From: Streptomyces finlayi
Lineage (GTDB): Bacteria; Actinomycetota; Actinomycetes; Streptomycetales; Streptomycetaceae
Assembly (NCBI RefSeq): GCF_014216315.1
Contig: NZ_CP045702.1
Coordinates: forward strand, 2,046,001 to 2,110,000
Direction of reading: 5' to 3'
Length of the DNA: 64,000 bases
In this document: positions 34,848-43,768 of the stretch, one piece after another
How the letters are laid out: each line of letters opens with the position of its first letter
How positions within the stretch are numbered: the first letter of the stretch is position 1
The notes under the pieces: model-generated
What the model saw: only the letters and a program-made list of their open reading frames with translations
Told to the model about the DNA's origin: nothing
Databases searched by the model: none
Program-made: the position numbers and the translations under genes

Positions 34848-35993
34848 TCAGACGGTGTCGGCCTTCTCCGCGGCCTCGCGCGGCGCGGGCACCGCCCCGG
34901 ACTCCCCGGCCGGTTCGTCGGCGGGTTCCGCCGCCTCGACGAGCGGAGGAGTGCCCTCGCCCACGACCGCCTCGATGCCGATCGGCCGGTTCAGCCCGAC
35001 CGTGCCGGCTTCGATCTCGGCCGCGAAGTGGCAGGCCACCTTGTGCCCGCCGCCGACATCCGTCAGCACCGGGCGCTCCGTGGCGCACAGCGTGTCCTGC
35101 GCCCAGGGGCACCGCGTGTGGAAGCGGCAGCCGGCCGGCGGATTGGCGGGCGAGGGCAGGTCGCCCTGGAGCAGGATCCGCTCCCGGCGGTCCTCGACCT
35201 CCGGGTCGGGCACCGGCACCGCGGACATGAGCGCCTTGGTGTACGGGTGCTTCGGCTCGGCGTACAGCGCGTCGCTCGGCGCCTCCTCCACCAGTGAGCC
35301 CAGGTACATGACCCCGATGACGTCCGAGATGTGGCGGACCACGGCGAGGTCATGGGCGATGACGAGGTACGTCAGCCCCAGTGACTCCTGCAGTTCCTCC
35401 AGGAGGTTGATGACCTGCGCCTGGATCGACACGTCGAGCGCCGAGACCGGCTCGTCGCAGATGATCACGTCCGGTTCGAGCACGAGGGCCCGGGCGATAC
35501 CGATGCGCTGACGCTGTCCGCCGGAGAACTCATGGGGATAGCGGGACAGCGAGTTGGTGGGCAGGCCGACCTTGGCGAGGATCGCCTTGATCTTCTCCCG
35601 GCGGTCCGCACGGTCGGTGCCGATCCCGTGGGCCGCCATGCCCTCGGAGAGGATCGACTCGATGTTCTGGCGCGGGTTGAGACTGCCGAGCGGGTCCTGG
35701 AAGACCATCTGGAGCCTGCGGCGGTAGCGCCGCATCTCCTCGTCCGGCAGCTTGGCCAGGTCGGTGCCGTCGAAGACGACCCCGCCGGCGGTGATGTCGA
35801 CCAGCCGCAGCACCGCCCGGCCCAGCGTCGTCTTGCCGCAGCCCGACTCGCCCACCAGGCCGTACGTCTGTCCGGCCTCGACGCTCAGCGAGATGCCGTC
35901 GACGGCGTAGACGTGTCCGACCGTACGGTCGAACACGAGGCCCTTCTTGACGGGGAAATGAACCTTGACATCGTCGAGTTCGAGCAGGCTCAT
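34848..35993 (-). CDS. Oligopeptide ABC transporter, ATP-binding protein (DppF/OppF type)
   Basis: A protein of 381 residues. Walker A GESGCGKTTLGRAV, signature FSGGQRQRIGIARAL, Walker B DVIICDEPVSALD and the switch His (VIAHDLAVVRH) are all present. The C-terminal oligopeptide-transporter extension (GCRFHTRCPWAQDTLC) carries the conserved cysteines. It is followed by a ~55-residue Pro/Ala/Glu-rich tail absent from most homologues. Its start overlaps the stop of the DppD-type gene by 4 bp, so translation is coupled. It energises peptide import with the partner ATPase. Confidence 0.95.
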   Translation of the reverse strand: MSLLELDDVKVHFPVKKGLVFDRTVGHVYAVDGISLSVEAGQTYGLVGESGCGKTTLGRAVLRLVDITAGGVVFDGTDLAKLPDEEMRRYRRRLQMVFQDPLGSLNPRQNIESILSEGMAAHGIGTDRADRREKIKAILAKVGLPTNSLSRYPHEFSGGQRQRIGIARALVLEPDVIICDEPVSALDVSIQAQVINLLEELQESLGLTYLVIAHDLAVVRHISDVIGVMYLGSLVEEAPSDALYAEPKHPYTKALMSAVPVPDPEVEDRRERILLQGDLPSPANPPAGCRFHTRCPWAQDTLCATERPVLTDVGGGHKVACHFAAEIEAGTVGLNRPIGIEAVVGEGTPPLVEAAEPADEPAGESGAVPAPREAAEKADTV

Positions 35994-36982
35994 GCCGATA
36001 CCTCCGCCTTGGGCAGGACCGGGTTGACGCAGCGCACCTGGTGTCCGGCCGTGCGTGGTTCGGTCAGTTCAGGAGTGCCGGTCAGGCACTCCATCGTGTA
36101 GTGATCGCAGCGGGGTGCGAAGGCGCAGCCGTCGGCCCAGGCGATCTTGTCGTTGATCGATCCCCGGATGGGGCGGAGCGGCTCGCCGCGCGGCGCGTCC
36201 AGACGCGGGATGGAACCGAGCAGCCCGTGGGCGTACGGGTGCGTGGGCGCGGCGAACAGTTCCCGCCGGTTCGCGGACTCCACCGCCCGGCCCGCGTACA
36301 GGACATTGACCTCGTCGCAGATTCCGGCGACGACACCGAGGTCGTGCGTGATCATCAGCAGGGCGGTGCCCGACTGGTCGACGAGTTCCTTGAGGAGTTC
36401 CAGGATCTGCGCCTGGATGGTCACATCGAGCGCGGTGGTCGGCTCGTCGGCGATGAGCAGCCGCGGTGCACAGGCCACCGCCATGGCGATGAGCGCGCGC
36501 TGGCGCATACCGCCGGACAGCTGGTGCGGGTATTCCTTCAGCCGCCGGCGCGGGTCGGGGATGCCGACCCGGTCCAGGAGACCGGCGGCCTCCTTGCGGG
36601 CGGCCTCCCCCTTCAGCCCGCGATGGCGCTGGAGGATCTCGGTCACCTGGATACCGATGGGGATCACCGGGTTCAGCGAGGACAGCGGGTCCTGGAAGAT
36701 CATCGCCAGCTGGCTGCCGCGCATCCCGCGCAGCTTGCGCGGGCTCATGGTCAACAGGTTCTCCCCGTCGAACTCCACGCGTCCGCCGACCTTCACACCC
36801 TTGTCGGGCAGCAGGCCCATCAGCGCGAGGGAGGTCACGGACTTGCCGCAGCCCGACTCGCCCACCAGGCCGACGACCTGGCCCTGGTCCACGGTGAAGG
36901 AGACACCGTCGACCGCGACGGAGTCCTTGCGGCCGCGTCCGCCGAACGTGACGCTGAGGTCTTCGACATTGAGCAGTGCCAT
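35990..36982 (-). CDS. Oligopeptide ABC transporter, ATP-binding protein (DppD/OppD type)
   Basis: A protein of 330 residues. Walker A GESGCGKSVTSLALMG, signature LSGGMRQRALIAMA, Walker B RLLIADEPTTALD and switch MITHDLGVVAG are present. The C-terminal extension contains the usual cysteine motif (GCAFAPRCDHYTMEC) that in relatives coordinates an iron-sulfur cluster. It starts 6 bp after the stop of the DppC-type permease gene and overlaps the next ATPase gene by 4 bp. Confidence 0.95.
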   Translation of the reverse strand: MALLNVEDLSVTFGGRGRKDSVAVDGVSFTVDQGQVVGLVGESGCGKSVTSLALMGLLPDKGVKVGGRVEFDGENLLTMSPRKLRGMRGSQLAMIFQDPLSSLNPVIPIGIQVTEILQRHRGLKGEAARKEAAGLLDRVGIPDPRRRLKEYPHQLSGGMRQRALIAMAVACAPRLLIADEPTTALDVTIQAQILELLKELVDQSGTALLMITHDLGVVAGICDEVNVLYAGRAVESANRRELFAAPTHPYAHGLLGSIPRLDAPRGEPLRPIRGSINDKIAWADGCAFAPRCDHYTMECLTGTPELTEPRTAGHQVRCVNPVLPKAEVSA

Positions 36983-36988
36983 GGGAGA

Positions 36989-37951
36989 TCAGCCTCGCAG
37001 CTTCGGGTCGAGGGCTTCGCGCATGGCCTCGCCGAGCAGGGTGAAGCCCAGTGCGGTGATGATGATCCCGACGGCCGGATAGGCGGCCATCATGGGTTCG
37101 TTGTCGAAGAACCGTTGCGCCTGGGAGAGCATGACTCCCCATTCCGGGATGGCCGGGTCTGGGTTGCCGAGACCGAGGTAGGACAGCGCCGCGGCCTCGA
37201 TGATCGCGGTGGCGAGGCTGAGCGTCGCCTGGACGATCACCGGGCTCAGCGAGTTCGGCAGGATCTGTGTGAGAACGATCCGCTTCTTCCGGATGCCGAG
37301 CGCCTTGGCCGCCAGTACGTAGTCCGCGCCGCCCTGGGCGAGCATCGAACCGCGGAGCAGGCGTGCGAAGACGGGGATCTGGACGACGCCGACGGCGATC
37401 ATCACCGTGGTCAGGGACTGGCCCATCACCGCGGCGATGGAGACGGCCAGGAGTAGCGAAGGCAGCGACAGCATCAGGTCGGTGAAGCGCATGATCACGG
37501 TGTCGATCCGCTGGCCCGTCCTGCCGCCGAGCGTCGCGGCCGCACCGGACAGCACACCGACGGCCGCACCGATGACCAGGCCGATGAGCATCGAGACCAC
37601 ACCGACGAGGAGGGTCTGGCGCGCGCCGACGAGCATGCGGGAGAAGAGGTCACGGCCCAGGTGGTCGAGGCCGAACCAGTTCTCGCCGCGCATGCCGACG
37701 AACTTGCCCTGGTTGGCGAAGACTTCGCCCCGCCAGGTCTGCGCTGTGGGACTGTAGGGAGCGACCCACGGTCCGACGATCGCCATGATCACGAACGCGC
37801 CGATGACGACCGCGCCGATGATGGCCATCTTGCTGCTTCGCAGGCGTCGCAGCGCCTCGCGCCACAGGCTCGCACCCGCGGTCGCATCGGTCTGCTGGGT
37901 CAGCTCGGCCAACCGGTCGATCTTGTCGGCCTTATTGGTCAAGGTCGTCAC
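36989..37951 (-). CDS. Oligopeptide ABC transporter permease (DppC/OppC type)
   Basis: A protein of 320 residues with a charged N-terminal segment, the OppC N-terminal helix (MAIIGAVVIGAFVIMAIVGP) and five further helices. The permease EAA-like coupling loop is GGADYVLAAKALGIRKKRIVLTQILPN, which contacts the ATPases. The start is GTG 37951 (MTTLTNKADKIDRLAEL), immediately after the DppB-type stop; the longer frame to 38074 overlaps that gene and is low-complexity Ser. Confidence 0.94.
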   Translation of the reverse strand: MTTLTNKADKIDRLAELTQQTDATAGASLWREALRRLRSSKMAIIGAVVIGAFVIMAIVGPWVAPYSPTAQTWRGEVFANQGKFVGMRGENWFGLDHLGRDLFSRMLVGARQTLLVGVVSMLIGLVIGAAVGVLSGAAATLGGRTGQRIDTVIMRFTDLMLSLPSLLLAVSIAAVMGQSLTTVMIAVGVVQIPVFARLLRGSMLAQGGADYVLAAKALGIRKKRIVLTQILPNSLSPVIVQATLSLATAIIEAAALSYLGLGNPDPAIPEWGVMLSQAQRFFDNEPMMAAYPAVGIIITALGFTLLGEAMREALDPKLRG

Positions 37952-37952
37952 G

Positions 37953-38957
37953 TCAGTGCACCCGCACTCTCGGGTCGATGATGCTGTACGCGAGGTCGAC
38001 CAGCAGGTTGATGAGGACGTACACCGTCGCGATGAAGAGGATGAACCCGACGAGGACCGGGTAGTCACGGCCATCGATAGCCGTGCGGATGAACGAGCCG
38101 ATGCCGCCGAAGTCGAACACGGACTCGGTGAGCACCGCGCCGGACAGCAGGCTTCCGGTCAGCAGGCCGACCGCGGTGACCACCGGCAGCAGCGCGTTGC
38201 GCAGCACGTGACGGCCGCGCACGATCCGCTTGTCGAGGCCCTTGGACTCGGCGGTACGGATGTAGTCCTCGCCGAGCACCTCCAGGACGCTGGCCCGGGT
38301 CATCCGCACGATCACGGCGAGCGGGATCGACGAGAGCGCGAGAGCGGGCAGCACCAGGTGCATGATCGCGTCCCAGGTGGCGTCGAGCTCACCGGTCAGC
38401 AGACCGTCCAGAGTGGCGAACCCGGTGACGTCGGTGGCGTTGAGTCCGGTGGAGAGCCGGCCGGAGCTGGGGAAGAGACCCAGCTCGACGGAGAAGATCG
38501 ACCGCAGCAGCAGGGCGAGGAAGAACACCGGGATGCAGATGCCGATCAGCGATCCGGAGACCGAGGCGACGTCGAGCCAGCCACCTCGGTGCTTGGCCGC
38601 CAGATAGCCGAGCGGGATCCCGATCACCACGGCGAGGAGGATGGCCGCGACGCTGAGCTCCACGGTGGCCGGGAAGCGCAGGACGAACTCGTCCCACACC
38701 GGCTGTCCGGTCTGGGTGGAGGTGCCGAGGTCCAGTTCGAAGATGCGCTTGAGGAAGCGCCAGTACTGGACGTGAATAGGTTCGTCGAGCCCCAGCGCCC
38801 GGTTGATGCGCGCCACTTCGGCTTCGGTCGCCCGCTCGCCCAGGATCGCTGAGGCGGGTCCGCCGGGCAGCCGGTTCAGCCACAGGAAGAGCAGAACCGA
38901 CAGGCCGAGCAGGGTGGGTATGAGCTGTAGCAGTCTTCGTACGACGAGTCGCAGCAC
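37953..38957 (-). CDS. Oligopeptide ABC transporter permease (DppB/OppB type)
   Basis: A protein of 334 residues with six helices. The N-terminal RLVVRRLLQLIPTLLGLSVLLFLW is typical for DppB, and the coupling loop reads LGEDYIRTAESKGLDKRIVRGRHVLRNALLP. A conserved GSLLSGAVLTESVFDFGGIG segment is present. GTG 38957 follows AAAGGGG; the in-frame extension to 39032 runs through the 19-bp hairpin and is not coding. Together with the DppC-type permease it forms the membrane channel. Confidence 0.94.
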   Translation of the reverse strand: MLRLVVRRLLQLIPTLLGLSVLLFLWLNRLPGGPASAILGERATEAEVARINRALGLDEPIHVQYWRFLKRIFELDLGTSTQTGQPVWDEFVLRFPATVELSVAAILLAVVIGIPLGYLAAKHRGGWLDVASVSGSLIGICIPVFFLALLLRSIFSVELGLFPSSGRLSTGLNATDVTGFATLDGLLTGELDATWDAIMHLVLPALALSSIPLAVIVRMTRASVLEVLGEDYIRTAESKGLDKRIVRGRHVLRNALLPVVTAVGLLTGSLLSGAVLTESVFDFGGIGSFIRTAIDGRDYPVLVGFILFIATVYVLINLLVDLAYSIIDPRVRVH

Positions 38958-38986
38958 CCCGCGTGCCCCTTTCTTACGTGTCGAAA

Positions 38987-39033
38987 AGTGGGTTCGCCCG
39001 GCCACCGGGAAGCTGTGGCCGGGCGAACCCACT
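38987..39033 (-). terminator. 19-bp perfect hairpin between the substrate-binding protein and permease genes
   Basis: Bases 38987-39005 are perfectly complementary to 39015-39033, leaving a 9-base loop. The hairpin begins 10 bases after the stop of the substrate-binding protein gene. In ABC operons such an intercistronic hairpin usually limits readthrough or protects the 3' end of the binding-protein message, raising its level over the permeases. The structure is seen; the effect is inferred. Confidence 0.8.
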
Positions 39034-39042
39034 GATGTGCGG

Positions 39043-40710
39043 TTACTTGAAGGAGACCTCGGCGAAGTTCTCCTGCGTCAGCGGGGAGACCTTCGGCGGG
39101 TTGACGTTCTTGGCGAACGCGATGGCGGGCGGCGAGGACGAGATCGGGAGACCCGGCAGGTACTCCATGATCGCCTCGTTGGCCGTCTTGTACGCCTCGA
39201 CGCGGCCGGCCGGGTCGGTCACCTTGGACGCGGCGTTCACCGAGTCGAAGACCTTGGCCTCGTCGAAGCCCCACTGCTTGTCTTTGCCGGCGAACCAGGT
39301 ACCGATGAAGTTGAAGCCGTCGTTGAAGTCACCGGTCCAGCCGAGCATGTGCAGGGCGCAGGAGCCGGCCTCAGTGGCGTCCAGGTAGTCCGGGGCCCAC
39401 TTCATGGCCTTCGGGACGACCGTGATGCCGGCCTTCTCCAGGTCCGCCTTCATCAGCTCGAACATGTCCTGCGGGGCAGGCATGTACGGGCGGGTGACCT
39501 CGGTCGGGTAGCAGAACTCGAGCGAGAGCTTGCTCTCGCCGGCGTCCTTGAGGAGCTGCTTCGACTTGTTCGTGTCGAAGGGGTACTCCTTCACCTTGTC
39601 CGAGAACCCGGCGACCGTGTCGGGCATGAACTGCGTGGCGACCTTGCCGCCCTCGGGCAGCTGGGTCTTGACGATGTTCTCGCGGTCGATGGCGTGCGCG
39701 ATGGCCTGGCGGACCTCGGGCTTCTGCAGCGCCTTGTTCTTCGACTGGGTCATGCCCACGTAGAAGAGGTTGAAGACGTCACGGGTCGGGACCTCGTAGC
39801 CTTCGCCCTCCAGCGTCTTGATGTCCGCCGGCGCGACCAGGTCGTAACCGTCGATGTCACCGGCCTGCAGCGCCTGGCGGCGCGTCTCCTCAGTCGAGAT
39901 GGTGCGGAAGACCAGGTTCTTCACCTTGGCCTTGGCGCCCCAGTAGTCGTCGAAGCGCGCGAGGCTGACTTCCTTGTTGCCCTTGTTCCACTTGGTGATC
40001 TTGTACGGGCCGGTGCCGGCGACCGTGCCGGCCTCCTGGCTGTACTTGGGGTACGTGATGGCGTCGCCCTTGGCGGTCGCGTCCTGCTTCTCGTACTCCT
40101 TGATGGCCTTCGGCGAGTGGATCGCCAGGGCCTGCAGGGAGAAGCCGCCGGGCAGGTTGGCCGAGGCCTCGTTGACCTCGATGACGGCGGTGCCGGCGTC
40201 CTTCGCTGTGCAGGACTTGTAGTTCGCCTTCGGCGCCTCGGCGTCCTCGTTCTTCGCGAAGCCGCCCATGATGGACTGCCAGTAGTACGAGACCGCGCTG
40301 GACTGGTAGGTGCCCTTCCAGTTGAACCAGTGGTCGTAGTTCGCGCAGACCGCGGCGGCGTCGAACGTCTCACCGTCGTGGAACTTCACGTTCTTACGGA
40401 GGTTGAACGTCCACACCGTGCCGGCGGGGTTGCTCTCCCACGTCTCGGCCAGTCCGCCGACGAGCTCGCTGCCGCCCGACTCGTGCTCGAGCAGTGCCTC
40501 GAAAGCCTGTCGGGTGACCCGGAAGGTCTCACCGTCGCTCGCGAGCGCGGGGTCCAGGGAACCCGGGTCCCCCGCACCGGCGAAGACGAAGGTGTCCTTC
40601 TCCCCGCCCTTGGCTTCGTCGGTCCGCTCACTGGAGCAAGCCGTCGCGATCAGACCGACAGCTACGGCTGCGGTGATCGCCCGAACAGCTCGGGACGTTT
40701 GTATTCGCAT
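39043..40710 (-). CDS. Peptide ABC transporter substrate-binding lipoprotein (SBP family 5)
   Basis: A protein of 555 residues. The lipoprotein signal has lipobox IATAC (Cys about residue 25). The family-5 solute-binding fold is seen in GDPGSLDPALASDGETFRVTRQAFEALLEHE, LAETWESNPAGTVWTFNLRKNVKFHDG, GTGPYKITKWNKGN and the C-terminal ELMKADLEKAGITV. It captures oligopeptides at the outer membrane face and hands them to the two permeases. It is the first gene of a five-gene operon (SBP-DppB-DppC-DppD-DppF) read leftwards. From its place near the gcv block it matches an S. coelicolor oligopeptide transporter different from BldK. Confidence 0.94.
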   Translation of the reverse strand: MRIQTSRAVRAITAAVAVGLIATACSSERTDEAKGGEKDTFVFAGAGDPGSLDPALASDGETFRVTRQAFEALLEHESGGSELVGGLAETWESNPAGTVWTFNLRKNVKFHDGETFDAAAVCANYDHWFNWKGTYQSSAVSYYWQSIMGGFAKNEDAEAPKANYKSCTAKDAGTAVIEVNEASANLPGGFSLQALAIHSPKAIKEYEKQDATAKGDAITYPKYSQEAGTVAGTGPYKITKWNKGNKEVSLARFDDYWGAKAKVKNLVFRTISTEETRRQALQAGDIDGYDLVAPADIKTLEGEGYEVPTRDVFNLFYVGMTQSKNKALQKPEVRQAIAHAIDRENIVKTQLPEGGKVATQFMPDTVAGFSDKVKEYPFDTNKSKQLLKDAGESKLSLEFCYPTEVTRPYMPAPQDMFELMKADLEKAGITVVPKAMKWAPDYLDATEAGSCALHMLGWTGDFNDGFNFIGTWFAGKDKQWGFDEAKVFDSVNAASKVTDPAGRVEAYKTANEAIMEYLPGLPISSSPPAIAFAKNVNPPKVSPLTQENFAEVSFK

Positions 40711-40894
40711 GTGGGCCCACCCGGGTCAGCAGTATGTGAAGAGCTAGCGATCGCCCGAACACTACATTCGCGAGGCTGCGCGGAGAACAGTCCGGATAGC
40801 GGTGATACCTACCTGAGACCCGGACACTCAACAAACCCGACAGACAGCCCACATCGTGCTCACCGCATCCAACCCGAGCGAAATCGGGGCGGGT
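40711..40894 (-). promoter_or_regulatory. Upstream region of the peptide transporter operon
   Basis: These 184 bp between the substrate-binding protein start and the stop of the SseB gene must carry the operon promoter. The region is less G/C-rich than its surroundings (for example GATAGCGGTGATACCTACC). I could not assign -35/-10 boxes or an operator with confidence. Confidence 0.4.
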
Positions 40895-41683
40895 TCAGCG
40901 GAGTGCGGAGGGCGGGTAGCCGTAGCCGGGTGCGGCGGGCGAACCGCCCGCCGGGGCGTGCGCCTCGCGGTCGTAGAAGGGCCGGGAGTTGGCGCGCAGC
41001 CACATCGCGACGGGGTCGTACTCGTCGGACATGGAGACGGTGGAGACGGGCAGGCCGTCGGGAACCGTGCCGATCGACTGCTGCATCATCACGCGCACGG
41101 CGTCGACAGACGGCCGCCCCGTGTCGTAGAGGTCGAGGCCGATCGCGAGGTACGGGACACCGAGCGCGGGCTGCACCCAGGCGCGGCGCAGGGAGCGGAC
41201 GGCCGGGGTGCGGTGGGCGTTCTGCGTGAGCATGGCGTAGAACTGCGGGATCTCGATGGCGGGCTCGGAGAGCCGCAGCGGCCCGGCGGGCATGCGGTCG
41301 AGCCCGGTGGCGATCCGGCGCAGGTCGAGCCAGGGGATGCCGACGCCGCCGCCCGGGGCGTGCGGGTTGAGCCAGATCCCCCAGCGGTCGGGGAAGAGCG
41401 CGCGGGCGATGTCACGTCCGGTGACCAGCTCGTGGGCGCGGTTCCAGCCGCTGGCCGAGAGCTCCTGGGCGGAGGTCACACAGGGGGCGTAGCCCAGCCC
41501 TTCGACCTGCATGTTCCCGTACTGGGCGTCAGGGGCGCCGGCGGTGCCGTGCCAGAGCAGCATCCAGACCCGGCCGTCGGTGAGGGCCTGGAGAAGAGCT
41601 TCGTACGCGTCGTAACGCCCGGGCGTCACCTGGCCCAGCATGTGCTCGATCTGCCCGGCCGCCGCGGTGCCTGACACGCTCAC
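40895..41683 (-). CDS. SseB-family (enhanced serine sensitivity) protein, copy A
   Basis: A protein of 262 residues. The N-terminal half contains the SseB core (EALLQALTDGRVWMLLWHG, CVTSAQELSASGW, GIWLNPHAPGGGVGIPWLDLRRIA). The C-terminal half contains the second SseB-type domain (PQFYAMLTQNAHRTPAVRSLRRAWVQP, YLAIGLDLYDTGRPSVDAVRVMMQQSI). SseB was named from E. coli, where its product alters sensitivity to serine; the molecular function is unknown. It lies next to a second SseB gene and close to the gcvT-gcvH-glyA-sdaA cluster, which supports a link to serine/glycine metabolism. Confidence 0.87.
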   Translation of the reverse strand: MSVSGTAAAGQIEHMLGQVTPGRYDAYEALLQALTDGRVWMLLWHGTAGAPDAQYGNMQVEGLGYAPCVTSAQELSASGWNRAHELVTGRDIARALFPDRWGIWLNPHAPGGGVGIPWLDLRRIATGLDRMPAGPLRLSEPAIEIPQFYAMLTQNAHRTPAVRSLRRAWVQPALGVPYLAIGLDLYDTGRPSVDAVRVMMQQSIGTVPDGLPVSTVSMSDEYDPVAMWLRANSRPFYDREAHAPAGGSPAAPGYGYPPSALR

Positions 41684-41826
41684 TCTGGGTCCCGCCCCTC
41701 ATCGATCCGCTGTGTCGCCCCGCCACTTCCGGGCATACGGGTGCGACCCCGCCGTGCCATCAAACCAGCTTATGCCTCGCTTCTGACACCGGCTTGACGG
41801 CGGCCGGTGTCCCGCGCGCCGCTAAA

Positions 41827-42597
41827 TCAGTGTCCTTCGCGCCGGTAGAAGGGACGCACCTTCGCCAGCATCCAGTCCCCGACCGGGTCCTGTGCCACGT
41901 CGAGCAGGACGAGATTGACCGGCCAGGGCGGCTGGACCCGGCCGAGCGCGCGGCCCAGGGCGTCCATCGGGGCCCGCTGCCCGGCGCCGTCCCAGGTGGC
42001 GAACTCGACGCCGACGAAGAGGACGGGATCGCCGCCCTCGATGGTGGCCAGCGCCCGGCGGGCGGTGCTCACCACGCCGCTCGCCTCGAACTCGCCGGAC
42101 ACCGCGGCGAGGAAGTCCACGGGGTCCTGCTGCCAGTCCGGCTCGTAGAGCGTGACCCGGCCGCCTCCGGCGGGACCGTCCAGCGGGGTGCGGCCCGCCC
42201 GGCACAGTTCGGCGACGGCGGCCGGCGGCAGGGGCAGTCCGACGGCGCCACCCGGATTCACCGCGACGCCGACCTGCGGGGGGAGCCCGCGGGCGAACTC
42301 GCGGGCGGGCGCCACGGCGAAGGAGAGGTGCGTGCCGACACACAGCAGGAACTGCGCCTCGGAGCTGTAGACGGGGACGTACGCGGCGCCGTCGATGTCC
42401 ATCATCGGAAGGTCGAGGTCCGCGCTCGCGGGGCTGCCGCCGCTGGGCAGCGGCACCCATATCTGACTGCGGCCGAGCACTTCGAGCAGCCGGCCGCCCG
42501 CTTCCGGGACGCCGAGGGAAGCGGTCAGCACTTCTTCGAGCTCGTTGGCCGGCCAGCCATGGTGCGGCTGCGCCCCGAACGGCGCCGGATTCTCCAC
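41827..42597 (-). CDS. SseB-family protein, copy B
   Basis: A protein of 256 residues, paralogous to copy A, with the same two-domain layout: ASLGVPEAGGRLLEVLGRSQIWVPLPSGG, then YVPVYSSEAQFLLCVG and VGVAVNPGGAVGLPLPPAAVAEL. The second domain ends NLVLLDVAQDPVGDWMLAKVRPFYRREGH. The start is uncertain. GTG 42597 (MENPAPFGAQPHHGW) is preferred because the sequence upstream to 42678 looks non-coding; GTG 42678 directly after the P-loop gene stop is possible. Two tandem SseB genes on one strand suggest a heteromer or duplicated function. Confidence 0.83.
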   Translation of the reverse strand: MENPAPFGAQPHHGWPANELEEVLTASLGVPEAGGRLLEVLGRSQIWVPLPSGGSPASADLDLPMMDIDGAAYVPVYSSEAQFLLCVGTHLSFAVAPAREFARGLPPQVGVAVNPGGAVGLPLPPAAVAELCRAGRTPLDGPAGGGRVTLYEPDWQQDPVDFLAAVSGEFEASGVVSTARRALATIEGGDPVLFVGVEFATWDGAGQRAPMDALGRALGRVQPPWPVNLVLLDVAQDPVGDWMLAKVRPFYRREGH

Positions 42598-42678
42598 TGG
42601 TCCCCTGCTTCCCCTCTGGTCATGCCTTGCGGCAGCGATCGTAGACGAGCGGCCGAACGGGGCAGGCGCCGTGGCCAC

Positions 42679-43353
42679 TCACGTCTGCCGGCTCTCGAAC
42701 GTGACCCGGTCGAGGGCGTCGGCGGCCCCGCGGTCCAGCAGGACCGCCGAGGCGCATCCCGCCGGGAGCAGGCCGGTCTCCGTGTCGCGCATCAGCCGGC
42801 CGACCGAGCGGCGGTGGCGGGCGAAGGCGTAACCGGAGACGCCGCGTCCACGCTCGCGCTGGCCCTCCCGCGCCACCTCGGGCGTGACGTCGAGCAGGAC
42901 GAGGTGCAGGATGCGGCCCCGGCGCCGGGCGTCCCGGGCCAGCCAGCGCCGTACCCAGGTCTGCGTGCCGCAGTCGTGGACGACCACGGACTCACCGGAT
43001 CGCAGTGCCTGCCAGAGCCCGGTGTAGTGGGCGGCCCGGACGAGGGGGCGGTAGAGGGCGTAGGGAAGTAAACGGGGCAGGGCGCGGGCCCAGCGGTCCC
43101 GGGTGTCCTGCGAGTCGATGGCCCGGTCCGTCACGGTGCGGCGGATCAGGGTCGACTTGCCGCTGCCGGGCAGCCCGGAGACGACCACCACGTCGCCCGC
43201 GGCGAAGTCCAGGCTGCGAGGGCTCCGCCCGCCCCGGCTGCGCAGATCGCGCACGACGGGCGCGTGCGTACCGAATGTTTCACGGACGGGCACCGCCTTC
43301 TGCGGTGACACCGCGCCGTGCGCGGCCCCCGCGGTCGTCGCGTAACGCTGCAA
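42679..43353 (-). CDS. P-loop ATPase/kinase-like protein (AAA_33 type)
   Basis: A protein of 224 residues with a Walker A motif VVVVSGLPGSGKSTLIRR about 60 residues in, and a later acidic strand LHLVLLDVTPEVAREGQ. The layout resembles small nucleotide or sugar kinases (AAA_33/zeta-toxin-like) that act on small molecules. No antitoxin is adjacent. TTG 43353 has GGGGAGG upstream; the longer frame extends over the glycine riboswitch promoter region. It is upstream of the SseB pair and divergent from gcvT, and may be co-transcribed with SseB copy B. Confidence 0.78.
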   Translation of the reverse strand: MQRYATTAGAAHGAVSPQKAVPVRETFGTHAPVVRDLRSRGGRSPRSLDFAAGDVVVVSGLPGSGKSTLIRRTVTDRAIDSQDTRDRWARALPRLLPYALYRPLVRAAHYTGLWQALRSGESVVVHDCGTQTWVRRWLARDARRRGRILHLVLLDVTPEVAREGQRERGRGVSGYAFARHRRSVGRLMRDTETGLLPAGCASAVLLDRGAADALDRVTFESRQT

Positions 43354-43520
43354 CGTCGTCGCCTCCCCCTGTCCGGTGACCCATATCTGCCCAAGAAGTG
43401 TAAAGAAAAGGTAATGCGGCACAACCGGCCGACCGTCCAGCATCCGTCGGGACCGGACGCCCCACTCTCCCGCATACCGTGCGATGATGACCCCGCCAAC
43501 TGCATACCGGCCGTTTGAAT

Positions 43521-43726
43521 CCGCGCGGGAGAGTTCCGGACACTGTGTGTGCCGGGCGCCGAAGGAGCAAGTTCCTCCCTTGAATCTCTCAGGCCCCGTA
43601 CCGCGTGGATGAGGCAGATCTGAAAAGCGAGCCGTTCCGCGGCTCCACCCAAGGTGCAAGCCGACCTCTGCAGGGACGACCCCTTCAGGGCATCTCGGCG
43701 AACCTCTCAGGTTCCGATGACAGATG
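43521..43726 (+). ncRNA. Tandem glycine riboswitch of the gcvT operon
   Basis: Aptamer 1 begins GCGGGAGAG near 43525 and contains the conserved GCGCCGAAGGAGCAAG, AATCTCTCAGG and CCCGTACCGC segments, ending near 43610. Aptamer 2 runs from ATCTGAAAAGCGAG (43618) to the complementary CAGAT (43721-43725). It contains GCAAGCCGACCTCTG, GGCATCTCGGCG and AACCTCTCAGGTTCCGATGACAGAT. This is the cooperative two-aptamer glycine sensor found before glycine cleavage genes; binding turns the operon on. The expression platform is within the next 40 bases before gcvT. Confidence 0.96.
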
Positions 43727-43768
43727 GGGAGGGATCATCCTCTGTCGTCATGCCCTGGAGCCGTATCC

